Assembly (NCBI RefSeq): GCF_040412085.2
Contig: NZ_CP115920.1
Coordinates: 2,666,001 to 2,730,000 of the forward strand
Origin: Vibrio sp. CB1-14
Lineage (GTDB): Bacteria > Pseudomonadota > Gammaproteobacteria > Enterobacterales > Vibrionaceae
Direction of reading: 5' to 3'
Length of the DNA: 64,000 nt
Each line of letters starts with the position of its first letter. Position 1 is the stretch's first letter. The notes under the pieces were generated by a model. The model was not told where the DNA came from and did not search any database. It was given only the letters and a program-made list of their open reading frames with translations. The translations under genes and the position numbers were made by a program. This document shows positions 29,987 to 38,760 of this stretch, one piece after another.

Positions 29987-30694
29987 TTATGCTTTGCCGA
30001 CTTCCAGTACTTCTGCTAGTCGAACTGGACTTTCAAAGCCAGCTAGGTTGAGCAGTACGTTTCCATCGCCTTTACCAAGAAGTACACTGTTGACGTTGGC
30101 GTACGTCGACACTTCAAACTCTCGGCTTTCTCCTTCCATCAAGCCAGAAGCTTTCACTCTGTACTTGCCAGCAGGCATTGGATTACCTTGATCATCTTTG
30201 CCGTCCCATTCTACGCGTGCATCGCCACCAGGCTGTGCACCTACATCGAAGGAACGAACCAATTGACCCATTTCATTTTCTACACGAACAAGCACGTTAT
30301 CCATTGATTGCGGCAGCTTCACCATTGCAGCCATACCGGCATCAGCAGGTTTGATACCTGCTGCCCCAGGCACCAGAACGTCACGTCCTACTAACGAAGA
30401 CGCCTGCAACGCTTGGTTAGAGGTCATTGATGAGTTAAGGCTTTCGAACTGAGTGTTCATTTTGCCAATACCATCAACGGTCGCGAACGACGCCATTTGC
30501 GCAATCATTTGGTCATTACTGACCGGCTTAAACGGATCCTGTTGAGACAACTGCTTAGTGAGTAGTGACAGGAAGTCTTCTTGCTTGAGATCCTGTTTAC
30601 CCGTGCTCTCTTCAGTCTTGCTTTGATCTTGCAGTTTTTTTAATTGGTCAAGGTAGGATAAACTGCCTTGACCAACATTGTTGATTCCAGCCAT
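29987..30694 (-). CDS. flgD: Hook cap / hook scaffolding protein FlgD
   Basis: A 235-residue hook cap. The N-terminal QEDFLSLLTKQLSQQDPFKPVSNDQMIAQMASFATV is diagnostic. A C-terminal FlgD Ig-like/Tudor part (VEWDGKDDQGNPMPAGKYRVKASG) follows. It caps the growing hook and is removed when FlgK is added. Confidence 0.97.
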   Translation of the reverse strand: MAGINNVGQGSLSYLDQLKKLQDQSKTEESTGKQDLKQEDFLSLLTKQLSQQDPFKPVSNDQMIAQMASFATVDGIGKMNTQFESLNSSMTSNQALQASSLVGRDVLVPGAAGIKPADAGMAAMVKLPQSMDNVLVRVENEMGQLVRSFDVGAQPGGDARVEWDGKDDQGNPMPAGKYRVKASGLMEGESREFEVSTYANVNSVLLGKGDGNVLLNLAGFESPVRLAEVLEVGKA

Positions 30695-30710
30695 GTGCTA
30701 TCTCCTATCT

Positions 30711-31127
30711 CTATTTACCCATTCGCAGTGTGCTCATGAGCATCTGCTTACTCGCATCCGCCACCTGAACATTGGTCTGGTAAGAGCGAGATGCTGAGAT
30801 CATGTTTGCCATCTCTTCCATCACGTTAACGTTCGGCTTGTAGATGTAGCCTTCATCGTTCGCCAATGGATGATCTGGGTTGTATTCCGCGCTAAGTGGT
30901 TTATCACTTTCCACAATGCCCATCACTTTCACAGGCACGGTGTGGTCGCGGTTATATTTTGCTTTGCTCAGCTCAGCACCAAACACGGCATGGCGTGCCT
31001 TGTAGGTGTCTTTCGCTGAACTACTAATGCTGTCGGCATTGGCGAGGTTACTTGAGGTGGTGTTTAGACGAACCGATTCGGCGCTCATCGCGCTACCCGT
31101 TACATTGAAAACGTTAAATAAGCTCAT
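30711..31127 (-). CDS. flgC: Proximal rod protein FlgC
   Basis: A 138-residue rod protein. It begins MSLFNVFNVTGSAMSAESVRLNTTSSNLAN and ends VNVMEEMANMISASRSYQTNVQVADASKQM, both conserved in FlgC. It lies five bases after flgB and 16 before flgD. Confidence 0.97.
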   Translation of the reverse strand: MSLFNVFNVTGSAMSAESVRLNTTSSNLANADSISSSAKDTYKARHAVFGAELSKAKYNRDHTVPVKVMGIVESDKPLSAEYNPDHPLANDEGYIYKPNVNVMEEMANMISASRSYQTNVQVADASKQMLMSTLRMGK

Positions 31128-31132
31128 CTAAA

Positions 31133-31528
31133 TTACTCCCCTTTGATCGCTTTGGTCATGTTTTTGAACTTGCTTCCTAGAAAATCAATAGAAGCTTGGT
31201 GACGCAATTGGTTCTGCATGAACAAGTTTCGCTCTAGATCCACATCGACGGTATTGCCGTCGCCCGTATCTGGTTGAGTCGGCGTACGGTACAACACTTC
31301 GCCAGAAACATTGGTGGAGGCAGAAATGTGCCGTCCATCGGTGCGACTAAGACCAATACTTGCCCCTGAGCTTGCCGCTTTTAACGCACGGTCAAAGTCC
31401 ATCCCTTTCGCCTTAAAGCCAGGAGTATTTGCCTGTGCAATATTGGTAGAGATGACTTCTGCATTCTTTTCACGTACCCCGACGGTATGTTGGTGAATGC
31501 CTAGTGCATTGTTAAAAGAGATGGCCAT
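31133..31528 (-). CDS. flgB: Proximal rod protein FlgB
   Basis: A 131-residue rod protein, first gene of flgBCDE. It has the family pattern NAEVISTNIAQANTPGFKAKGMDF in the N-terminal third and GNTVDVDLERNLFMQNQLRHQASIDFL near the end. A sigma-54 motif lies about 45 bases upstream. Confidence 0.97.
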   Translation of the reverse strand: MAISFNNALGIHQHTVGVREKNAEVISTNIAQANTPGFKAKGMDFDRALKAASSGASIGLSRTDGRHISASTNVSGEVLYRTPTQPDTGDGNTVDVDLERNLFMQNQLRHQASIDFLGSKFKNMTKAIKGE

Positions 31529-31571
31529 TTAAACCTCATCGTTCAAAAACAGGTGCCTGTCATAGTTACAA

Positions 31572-31587
31572 AGCAATATCCGCGCCA
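31572..31587 (-). promoter_or_regulatory. Sigma-54 promoter of flgBCDE
   Basis: The minus strand reads TGGCGC-GGATA-TTGCT, matching the sigma-54 consensus except one base in the -24 box. Confidence 0.82.
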
Positions 31588-31758
31588 AAAATGTTTACCA
31601 ATGTAAAAATTGCCTTCATTTTCGTGCAAGCGGACGATTTAGTGAGTGCTATAACGATAACTGTCTAGCAAACACTGCGCCAATAAGGCGTTGGATGATT
31701 CGGAATGTCATCGCACCGCTCATCCAAAGCGGCGCTATGGGTGAGCATAGCAAATAAA

Positions 31759-31785
31759 AAAGCCTTGGTGATACACCAAGGCTTT
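31759..31785 (-). terminator. Terminator of cheVR
   Basis: AAAGCCTTGGTG-3-CACCAAGGCTTT, a perfect 12-bp stem followed on the minus strand by six T residues, about 30 bases past the cheR stop. Confidence 0.95.
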
Positions 31786-31813
31786 GAGAAGGAGTAACCA
31801 TTAACGTAAATAG

Positions 31814-32644
31814 TTAGGATTTGAGCTTGTAAATAATGCCCGGGTTACAACGCACCATTTCAAATTGGTCAGTCAAACCCGTCAGCGACTCTGACGCGCC
31901 TAGCAGCAAATAACCGCCAGGGTTTAGGCTACGTGCCATTTGGTTGAGTACTTTGGCCTTCATATCCGGCGAGAAGTAAATCAATACGTTGCGACAGAAA
32001 ATAATGTCAAACTTACCCAGCAACGCGTAAGAGTCCATTAGGTTCTGAGGCCTAAAGTTGACCAAACGCTTGACGTTGTCTTTGACTTTCATCTTACCGT
32101 TGCCCGCATCTTCAAAAAACACGCGGCGACGCTCAGGCGACAATCCGCGTCCTAGCGCTAGATTGTCATATTCACCGACTCGGCACATGTCGAGCATGGT
32201 ATTGGAAATATCCGTGGCAGTGATCGACACATTTGGAAGTAAACCAGGCTTCTTGGTTTGCGTCTCTAAAATGGTCATGGCCATCGAATACGGCTCTTGG
32301 CCTGATGAGCTTGCCGCTGACCAAATTTTTATTGGTCTTTTGTTTGCCGCCGCTTCAGGTAGGAGCTTATCGGCAAGCACCGTAAACGGATAACCATCGC
32401 GAAACCATAAAGTCTCGTTGGTGGTCATGGCATCTACTGCGGCAATGCGTAACTCGCGGTTACGTCCAATGACAACCTCTTTTAACAGCTGTGACAAAGT
32501 GCCTAAACCAAACTTTGATACCAATGGGCTCAAACGGCTACGCACTAAATATTGCTTGCTATCACCAAGCACAATGCCGCATTGGGATTCCAAAAAGCGG
32601 CTAAATTCACGATACTCTTGATCGCTAATGGTTATCGCTGTCAT
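31814..32644 (-). CDS. cheR: Chemotaxis protein methyltransferase CheR
   Basis: A 276-residue SAM-dependent methyltransferase that methylates glutamates on chemoreceptors. The N-terminal helical domain is followed by the SAM-binding core with IWSAASSSGQEPYSMAM, ATDISNTMLDMCR and the FDIIFCRNVLIYF motif. It is downstream of cheV, with a gap of about 80 bases. Confidence 0.96.
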   Translation of the reverse strand: MTAITISDQEYREFSRFLESQCGIVLGDSKQYLVRSRLSPLVSKFGLGTLSQLLKEVVIGRNRELRIAAVDAMTTNETLWFRDGYPFTVLADKLLPEAAANKRPIKIWSAASSSGQEPYSMAMTILETQTKKPGLLPNVSITATDISNTMLDMCRVGEYDNLALGRGLSPERRRVFFEDAGNGKMKVKDNVKRLVNFRPQNLMDSYALLGKFDIIFCRNVLIYFSPDMKAKVLNQMARSLNPGGYLLLGASESLTGLTDQFEMVRCNPGIIYKLKS

Positions 32645-32725
32645 TCAATTCTCTATACTACTTTACTAAAGGCTTGCTTTTTAAGGCTGCATTTTACACA
32701 GCCGACAAGCTCTCATTTTTTACTT

Positions 32726-33661
32726 TTAGTCAGCGATGACTGCGGCTTTTACAGCGCCTCCAAGCTCTTCTGGGTTGAACTTGGCGATAAACTCATTGGC
32801 GCCCACTCGCTCAACCATCGCTTGGTTAAATACACCACTTAACGAGGTATGAAGGATAATGTGCAAATCTTTCAGCTCAGCGTGACGGCGAACCTCTGCC
32901 GTTAACGTGTAGCCGTCCATCTCTGGCATTTCAATATCAGAGATAAGCAGGGAAATTTGGTCGTGAATGTTACCTTCAGCGGCCATTTCTACCAGCTTGT
33001 TGTACGCTTCTTTGCCATCTTTAACCAAAATGGCTTCAAAGCCAATAGACTCTATCGCTCGTTGTACCTGTTTTCTCGCAACAGCCGAGTCATCGGCAAT
33101 CATAATGCGTTTTACCATTGGCTTCTGCTTTTTCTGCTCTGCCACAGCAATTTCTTCGACAATGCGATGATCCATTTCCTCACGCACTGGTGAAATCTCC
33201 GCAAGGATCTTTTCTACATCAAGAATTTCAACCAGCTCATTATCAATATTGGTGACGGCAGTCAGGTAGTTTTCTTTACCAGCACCTTCTGGAGGCGGCA
33301 AAATCGACTCCCAGTGCATGTTGATAATGCGTTCAACAGAGCTGACTAAAAAGCCTTGTACACTGCGGTTAAACTCGGAAATGACAACAAAGCAATTCTC
33401 AATATCGGTGGTTGGTCGACCACCTACTGCTAAGCTCAAATCAATCACTGAAATAGTCTGACCACGGATGTGCGCGACCCCTTTCACTAACGGATTTAGG
33501 TTAGGCATACGGGTGAGCTTTGGACACTGCAGCACTTCTTTAACTTTGAACACGTTAATACCGTAACGCTGGCGGCCCATCAAACGAAAGGTCAACAGCT
33601 CTAGTCGGTTTTGACCTACTAGCTGAGTTCGTTGATTCACCGAATCCAAGATACCGGTCAT
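32726..33661 (-). CDS. cheV: Chemotaxis coupling protein CheV
   Basis: A 311-residue hybrid of an N-terminal CheW-like domain (about 15-160, LTFRLMGRQRYGINVFKVKEVLQCPKL, VKGVAHIRGQTISVIDL) and a C-terminal receiver domain (about 180-310) with the phosphorylation site LLISDIEMPEMDGY and the Lys-containing FNPEE end. CheV links receptors to CheA and may tune sensitivity. Together with cheR it is embedded between flgB and flgA, as in other Vibrio. Confidence 0.96.
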   Translation of the reverse strand: MTGILDSVNQRTQLVGQNRLELLTFRLMGRQRYGINVFKVKEVLQCPKLTRMPNLNPLVKGVAHIRGQTISVIDLSLAVGGRPTTDIENCFVVISEFNRSVQGFLVSSVERIINMHWESILPPPEGAGKENYLTAVTNIDNELVEILDVEKILAEISPVREEMDHRIVEEIAVAEQKKQKPMVKRIMIADDSAVARKQVQRAIESIGFEAILVKDGKEAYNKLVEMAAEGNIHDQISLLISDIEMPEMDGYTLTAEVRRHAELKDLHIILHTSLSGVFNQAMVERVGANEFIAKFNPEELGGAVKAAVIAD

Positions 33662-33737
33662 AAGTTCATCTCCATCTCAAACTTTTAAGCTAAAAAAGTG
33701 ATAGTCTATCTCGGCCTCAGAGAATCCGAGAAACAGA

Positions 33738-34484
33738 ATGCTGTATTATAAGACATCTTTTTTGCATACTTCCAGCCGCACTTTTAGGCAAAAGTGTCAC
33801 TGGCTTTGCCTCTTTATCGTCTGGCACGCGATATTCTTTAGCGTATTAACGCACGCAGCAACGCCTGAGCAAATAGAAAACATTCAAAAGGCTGCCCAAG
33901 CTCATGTTTTAGAGACCATTGAGCAGCCCCTTGGTGGTGAAATCGTGGCAACCCCTGGCCGGATAGACAGTCGCATCCATGCAACTGATTGCCCTTCACC
34001 ACTCGAAACCTCATCGTCGACAACGAGAAATACCAGTAGCAATGTAACTGTATTGGTTGAATGCCCAGAAGATAACTGGCGTATCTACGTGCCGGTTAGA
34101 ATGTCTATTTCGATGCCTCTGGTGACGGCGACAAGGCCACTCTCTCGCGGCAGTTTGGTGGAAGCTCACGATGTCTCCATGACCATGGTGGATAAGAACC
34201 GCGCACGACGTGGCGGTTTTAGCGACATGAACAGTGTCGTTGGTGCTAAACTTAAGCGCAACGTAAAACTGGGTGATGTTATCGAGCGCAACGATGTCTG
34301 CGTAGTTTGTCGCAACGAAAAAGTAGTGATTCGGGCTGTAAAAAGCGAGATGACCATCTCCACTAGGGGCACGGCACTGTCGGATGGCGCTCATGGCGAT
34401 CAAGTAAGAGTGAAAAATGACAAGTCTCAGCGTATAATTGAGGGAATTGTCACCGGTGTTGCAGAAATTACCGTTAATTTTTGA
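33738..34484 (+). CDS. flgA: Flagellar P-ring assembly chaperone FlgA
   Basis: A 248-residue periplasmic protein with a signal segment (about residues 20-40, ending THA) and a SAF/FlgA domain. Conserved features are CPSPLETSSS, NWRIYVPVRMSI, the RGSLVEAHDVSM region, and the end DQVRVKNDKSQRIIEGIVTG. It assists P-ring (FlgI) polymerisation. It is divergent from cheV with about 75 bases between the starts. Confidence 0.92.
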   Translation: MLYYKTSFLHTSSRTFRQKCHWLCLFIVWHAIFFSVLTHAATPEQIENIQKAAQAHVLETIEQPLGGEIVATPGRIDSRIHATDCPSPLETSSSTTRNTSSNVTVLVECPEDNWRIYVPVRMSISMPLVTATRPLSRGSLVEAHDVSMTMVDKNRARRGGFSDMNSVVGAKLKRNVKLGDVIERNDVCVVCRNEKVVIRAVKSEMTISTRGTALSDGAHGDQVRVKNDKSQRIIEGIVTGVAEITVNF

Positions 34485-34492
34485 TTTTTTTC

Positions 34493-34519
34493 TAAAGATT
34501 TTGATTTGCACGTCGATAT
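34493..34519 (+). promoter_or_regulatory. Sigma-28 promoter of flgMN
   Basis: TAAA-N15-GTCGATAT, close to the FliA consensus TAAA-N15-GCCGATAA, about 93 bases before flgM. FlgM being made from a FliA-dependent promoter is the standard feedback design. Confidence 0.78.
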
Positions 34520-34611
34520 GGACGGTATACACAAATACATTGTGTGACATTCAAGGCTACAATACGTGGCCACAACCAACGCAATATTGAGCAATTTTAT
34601 AAGGCGAAACT

Positions 34612-34929
34612 ATGGCAGGCATTGATAACATTCGATCTGGACAGACGCTAACGACGACAAGTCGCGCACCTGCTCGTTCGGACGCCAGCAAAGAAAGCGC
34701 GTCAACTCAAGTTGGTCAACCTTCAGCAAAGCAAGACGCTGTCACATTGAGCCAAGGCGGTAAAGCCATTGGTCAAATGCATCAGCAAATGGCTAGCCAA
34801 CCTAGCTTTGACTCGGCAAAAGTCGCAGCAATCAAAGACGCGATCGCAAACGGTTCTTACACCGTTGATGCAGAAAAGCTGGCTGATAACATGATGAAGT
34901 TTGAAGACGAACTTGGCGGATTACGATAA
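34612..34929 (+). CDS. flgM: Anti-sigma-28 factor FlgM
   Basis: A 105-residue anti-sigma factor that holds FliA inactive until exported through the completed hook. The disordered N-terminal half starts MAGIDNIRSGQTL, and the C-terminal FliA-binding half reads FDSAKVAAIKDAIANGSYTVDAEKLADNMMKFE. An in-register sigma-28 promoter lies 93 bases upstream. FlgN follows at 37 bases, so the pair forms one operon. Confidence 0.95.
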   Translation: MAGIDNIRSGQTLTTTSRAPARSDASKESASTQVGQPSAKQDAVTLSQGGKAIGQMHQQMASQPSFDSAKVAAIKDAIANGSYTVDAEKLADNMMKFEDELGGLR

Positions 34930-34966
34930 TCGCGTCCGCAGACTCACTAAATTTTAGGTACAGGTA

Positions 34967-35392
34967 ATGGCAGCACTTGTTGATTTGATTGACTACCAAC
35001 TCAAAAACGCAAAAGCCCTGTCTCTTCTTCTTGCGGAAGAGACCAAAGCCATCGCGGCGCGCGAATCCAGCGAGATCGAACGCATTGCAAAAGAAAAGAT
35101 GACGCTAGTCGGCCAATTACAACAGACCGATAAACGTTTAAGTGAACACCAAGACGTTCACCGTCTCACCGATGAAGCACCACTAGCCCAAAAAGTGGCC
35201 GACATTAAGTCGATCGTTCTCGACTGCCAACAACTTAACGACATCAACGGCCAAAGCTTGCAGCGCGCTCAGTTAAGTTTTAATAAACTCAACAACCTAA
35301 TGCAGCAAAGCCACGGCAAAATAGGCATGACCTACAACGCTGGCGGGCAAACGCATACCTTATCGACACTCGGCACTAACCTAAAAGCTTAG
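34967..35392 (+). CDS. flgN: Flagellar export chaperone FlgN
   Basis: A 141-residue, all-helical protein of FlgN type, chaperone for FlgK and FlgL. It starts MAALVDLIDYQLKNAKALSLLLAEETKAIA, with the characteristic LN..L.QS-like stretch (FNKLNNLMQQSHGK). Placement directly behind flgM is the classic order. Confidence 0.92.
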   Translation: MAALVDLIDYQLKNAKALSLLLAEETKAIAARESSEIERIAKEKMTLVGQLQQTDKRLSEHQDVHRLTDEAPLAQKVADIKSIVLDCQQLNDINGQSLQRAQLSFNKLNNLMQQSHGKIGMTYNAGGQTHTLSTLGTNLKA

Positions 35393-35424
35393 AGCGAACG
35401 CTTAGAGTTGAACCTTTATCCTCA

Positions 35425-36738
35425 CTATGCCATTGGCTCTGCAGCCAGATAAAACCCCGTCGACACTCGATTTTTTCCATCTTTTTTGGACTGATACAAG
35501 GCTTTGTCTGCTCGCTCAAGATTGTCTTGCAGTGTGGCACTCCTATCGACATTCGTTACCCCTACCGAGCACGTCACGGGCAAATAAAGGCTTAACTGGC
35601 TGTCGGCAATCGATTTTCGAAGACGCTCAGCAATCCGAGTGGCAACGGTGTGGTTTTTAGCACTGCAGATCACGACAAACTCTTCCCCACCCCAGCGGCC
35701 AATTACCGCATCTTCGCGCAAATGCGCTGTCAACGTGGTAGCAAGATTCACCAGTATCGCATCCCCTTCGTTATGTCCGTAGGTATCGTTAATGCGTTTG
35801 AAGTTATCGATATCCAACAGAATCAAAAACAGTGTCTCTTTAATGTCCAGTCGCTGTAAATAACGCTCCTGGACACCTTGACGGTTATAGAGACCCGTGA
35901 GTTTATCTAGCGAGGCCAGTTTTCTGTATTTGTCCCGCTCTCTATTGGCATGGGTTAAACTCATGTCCAGAAGTGACGCTCTATTCTGATTTGCCTGAAG
36001 AGAACGTTTGAGAGCAATAAGACGCACTAACACATCGACAGTGACGGCAAGCATCCATGCCGCCACCAGAACAAACTGGACTTCAAATAGCGTTAGCCAT
36101 TTACCGACAAACTCCACAGAGCGCACCGTTATCGTGGTGTTTTTTCTGGCATGACTGTCGCCAGTCGCAATTTGAATGTCCGTGACATTATCAAGCCGCG
36201 CCGAATGGTCAGAAATTTTAGAGTGCAAAAATGACCACCATGAAGGCACGTAAAAGTTGGCAATCGGTAGCGAGTAGGAATAAGTGGGCTGATTAACAGG
36301 AATGATGGTTTGCAGATTGGCTCTAGAAATGGTCGCGGTTGATATTGCATCATGCTCGGCATTAAGCAAATAAACCAGTACCGAATCCTGAAGATCGGAG
36401 GCTTCTGAATAAGACAGCTTGATTTGCACAGAGTGAAAACGCCGTAAATCCAGCCCTTGCACTGCTCGTGAGGACGTTGGGATCATCACACTGCAAAAAG
36501 GAAACGTATTGGAGCGGCGAGTCTGACACGTAAAACTCAAGGTGCTATCGCGCTGAACAAAATGTCCGAGAGAGTTGCCGCCGTTGATGGCATCATTCAT
36601 CATCGAGATTCCTGGAACATCAAGGTCAATACGCTGAGTGACGTTCATTCCCCAGTGATACCACGCCAGAAAGCTCAAACTTAGAACGGCCAGCACCGCA
36701 TAGCCATTCTCTCTTCTAATAATACTCTGCCAATGCAC
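35425..36738 (-). CDS. Membrane diguanylate cyclase with periplasmic sensor domain
   Basis: A 437-residue protein. An N-terminal transmembrane helix (about 13-28) is followed by a periplasmic region (about 35-210) with a beta-sandwich-like pattern, a second transmembrane helix (about 218-242), a short coiled coil and a GGDEF domain (about 275-430) with DKLTGLYNRQG, LLDIDNFKRINDTYGH and the active-site GGEEF near 349. It should synthesise c-di-GMP. The inhibitory I-site RxxD is disturbed: the residue at the D position is Ala (R-E-D-A), so product feedback may be lost. The start is GTG after GGAGG. It is convergent with flgMN and divergent from the PilZ gene. Confidence 0.9.
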   Translation of the reverse strand: MHWQSIIRRENGYAVLAVLSLSFLAWYHWGMNVTQRIDLDVPGISMMNDAINGGNSLGHFVQRDSTLSFTCQTRRSNTFPFCSVMIPTSSRAVQGLDLRRFHSVQIKLSYSEASDLQDSVLVYLLNAEHDAISTATISRANLQTIIPVNQPTYSYSLPIANFYVPSWWSFLHSKISDHSARLDNVTDIQIATGDSHARKNTTITVRSVEFVGKWLTLFEVQFVLVAAWMLAVTVDVLVRLIALKRSLQANQNRASLLDMSLTHANRERDKYRKLASLDKLTGLYNRQGVQERYLQRLDIKETLFLILLDIDNFKRINDTYGHNEGDAILVNLATTLTAHLREDAVIGRWGGEEFVVICSAKNHTVATRIAERLRKSIADSQLSLYLPVTCSVGVTNVDRSATLQDNLERADKALYQSKKDGKNRVSTGFYLAAEPMA

Positions 36739-37089
36739 TATACTTCCCTCCCTGAAAGAAAGCGCTTACTATATGTAGGGTATATTAGCTGATTTTAAAT
36801 TACCCGTAATCAATAGAAACTGATCGTGAAACCGTGTTTTCAATCACATCTATAGTGACAAAATTGAGATAATAGACCACCATTCTCATACCCTATTATC
36901 GCTTTATTGATACCTTACACAATCCCATATATTGCCTTTTAATTAGATACTTACGCTACTTAATTTATTAGATCACAAAATTGAATTCCAATACTAGCCA
37001 GCCGGCAAGGCCTGTTGCTAATGTTGTCAATGTCATCATGATTTTATAAAGTCATCGTTTACCACAACACATGGACGTGGGGTTACACT
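36739..37089. other. Divergent intergenic region between the cyclase and PilZ genes (351 bp)
   Basis: AT-rich sequence with many short palindromic words but no clear flagellar sigma-54 or sigma-28 box. It should hold the promoters of both divergent genes. No coding frame is supported. Confidence 0.6.
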
Positions 37090-37449
37090 ATGAAAGCGCT
37101 TACCGAATATCGAGAGGCCATTACCTCTAGCGAGCTTAGGGAACACCCTCGCTTTGCTATGCGTTACGCAAAAGGCTCTATCAGGAAAACTGGCCTATTT
37201 TCAAGCTATACCACGATGAACATTATCGATATATCTAAAGGCGGCATCGGTGTGGAGTGTCAAAAAATGCTGATGGTAGGGGAACGCGTCGAGGTGAAGG
37301 TCGGTAACAAGAGGTACACTGGCCAAGTGGTGTTTGGTAGCCAGATGTTAGGCAGCCGTCAACTTAGGATTGGCATTCAGTTCACCGACAAGCTTGGCAT
37401 CTCAGACATGCTGTTTTTTGGCGCCCCGGTGCAAATTGCGATGGCTTGA
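37090..37449 (+). CDS. PilZ-domain c-di-GMP receptor
   Basis: A 119-residue single-domain protein. It has RxxxR in the form REHPR (about residues 17-21) and the second motif DISKGGIGVE (about 46-55, D/N-x-S-x-x-G), the two c-di-GMP contact elements of PilZ. No membrane segment is present. It lies between a diguanylate cyclase and the H/T-ring genes of the polar flagellum, suggesting a role in c-di-GMP control of motility, though the partner is unknown. No strong Shine-Dalgarno precedes the ATG. Confidence 0.85.
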   Translation: MKALTEYREAITSSELREHPRFAMRYAKGSIRKTGLFSSYTTMNIIDISKGGIGVECQKMLMVGERVEVKVGNKRYTGQVVFGSQMLGSRQLRIGIQFTDKLGISDMLFFGAPVQIAMA

Positions 37450-37460
37450 CCCATAAACAA

Positions 37461-37493
37461 ACGGGGCGGCAATGGTTTACATTGCCGCCCCGT
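37461..37493. terminator. Bidirectional hairpin between pilZ and flgP
   Basis: ACGGGGCGGCAAT-7-ATTGCCGCCCCGT is a perfect 13-bp stem between the convergent PilZ and flgP genes. T-rich tracts are only moderate on each side, but location and strength fit a shared terminator. Confidence 0.85.
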
Positions 37494-37526
37494 CATATTC
37501 CAACTGCCTTTAGCAAGACCACTGTA

Positions 37527-37955
37527 TTAGAACAAGGTTTGACGCTTCTTCTCTGGAACACGGCGAATTTCACCGTAATCACGCAACCTGTCCATTTTTT
37601 CAATATCCAGTATTAGCTCAGTGACGTAGCTGTCGCCGACTTTGTAGCTGCGTACAACTTCTGCTCCGCGGATAACGCCATCCACTGCACCAGTCGTCGA
37701 CTCAACACCTAGACGCTGGTCTTGAAGATCCGCTCTTGCTGACACGCGCAGGCCATAAACTTGCTCTGCCAGTTCACGATACGCATCAATCTTTGAAGCG
37801 CGCATTGCGCGAACTTGCTTCTCTTCATCATTACGACCAGTCTGCTCACTGATGCTGGCATAGCCCACCGCGGTCAACGTATTCTGATCCATCGCGCCAA
37901 TTGGAGTACAACCAATCATGACCATCGCGATTAAGGCGGCAAAAATTACTCTCAT
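37527..37955 (-). CDS. flgP: Flagellar outer-membrane ring lipoprotein FlgP
   Basis: A 142-residue lipoprotein. The signal peptide ends in the lipobox MIGC (about residue 16). The mature part has the FlgP/LPP20-like pattern ALTAVGYASISEQTGRNDEEKQVRAMRASKIDAYRELAEQVYG. In Vibrio, FlgO and FlgP form the H ring on the outer membrane around the sheathed polar flagellum. It lies nine bases from flgO. Confidence 0.95.
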   Translation of the reverse strand: MRVIFAALIAMVMIGCTPIGAMDQNTLTAVGYASISEQTGRNDEEKQVRAMRASKIDAYRELAEQVYGLRVSARADLQDQRLGVESTTGAVDGVIRGAEVVRSYKVGDSYVTELILDIEKMDRLRDYGEIRRVPEKKRQTLF

Positions 37956-37964
37956 CTTTATGTC

Positions 37965-38600
37965 CTATGGGCGTAAAATCACTGTCGTTGGCGTTGTCAT
38001 GGTTGGGTCTGAACGAATCAATACACCATCTTCAGTACGCATTTGATTAAGCGTATCTAGGTCACGGCCAATTCGATCTGCTGGCAAAAAGCCTTGCGCT
38101 GACGCAACGACAATTCTCGATTGCATCCCAATCACACGAGCGTTCACCAACACACCGCCCTCTTGACGCAGCATGGTACCAGTCAGGACAAATTGAATTT
38201 GCTGCTCTTGGGCAAGATCTTTCCAGTCACGACTGAGTGCAAAGTCACCCTGGCTCGTCACCTGGATGGAGCCTGTAGTCTTAAAATCCACCACCTTAAA
38301 GCCGCGACGCTGCAACTGATGAATAAACCCTTCTGACACAGAGTTACCCAGCCAGTTAGTCGCATCCATATTCTGCAAGTCAACAAAAGAAGCCACGGCA
38401 ACCGGCGTGCGTGATGACACACTGGTGTTCGAATTCACCAACTCTTCCGTTAAGCTCTCTACAAAGTAATCCATGGTATGACGAGGACTCTCCATCAGCA
38501 TAAACTTGCTGCCCGAGTACGACTCTTTACCGTTATAGATTGGTGAGTAGGCACAAGCAGTCAGCGTTAACACTGACGCCATCAGTAGCCACTTTTTCAT
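37965..38600 (-). CDS. flgO: Flagellar outer-membrane ring lipoprotein FlgO
   Basis: A 211-residue lipoprotein with lipobox LTAC (about residue 16) and a FlgO domain (TPVAVASFVDLQNMDATNWLGNSVSEGFIHQLQRRGFKVVDF). It forms an operon with flgP and works with FlgT and FlgP in the H ring. No sigma-54 motif was found on its strand upstream; a possible one points towards flgT instead. Confidence 0.95.
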   Translation of the reverse strand: MKKWLLMASVLTLTACAYSPIYNGKESYSGSKFMLMESPRHTMDYFVESLTEELVNSNTSVSSRTPVAVASFVDLQNMDATNWLGNSVSEGFIHQLQRRGFKVVDFKTTGSIQVTSQGDFALSRDWKDLAQEQQIQFVLTGTMLRQEGGVLVNARVIGMQSRIVVASAQGFLPADRIGRDLDTLNQMRTEDGVLIRSDPTMTTPTTVILRP

Positions 38601-38656
38601 TTCACACTCTCCAAAAAGTTATTAATTGGGTCAATTATGGCAACCTTGATTCAGGT

Positions 38657-38672
38657 TGGAACAATCTTTGCT
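38657..38672 (+). promoter_or_regulatory. Sigma-54 promoter of flgT
   Basis: TGGAAC-AATCT-TTGCT, with a perfect -12 box and one departure in the -24 box (C to A), about 90 bases before flgT. Confidence 0.7.
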
Positions 38673-38760
38673 TTTCTCATTCTGTCCTAAATAAGAAAGT
38701 CCACTCCAATATTCGCTAGAAAATAGTAAGCAAATATTGTTCCGCATTTGGAAAGGTTGT

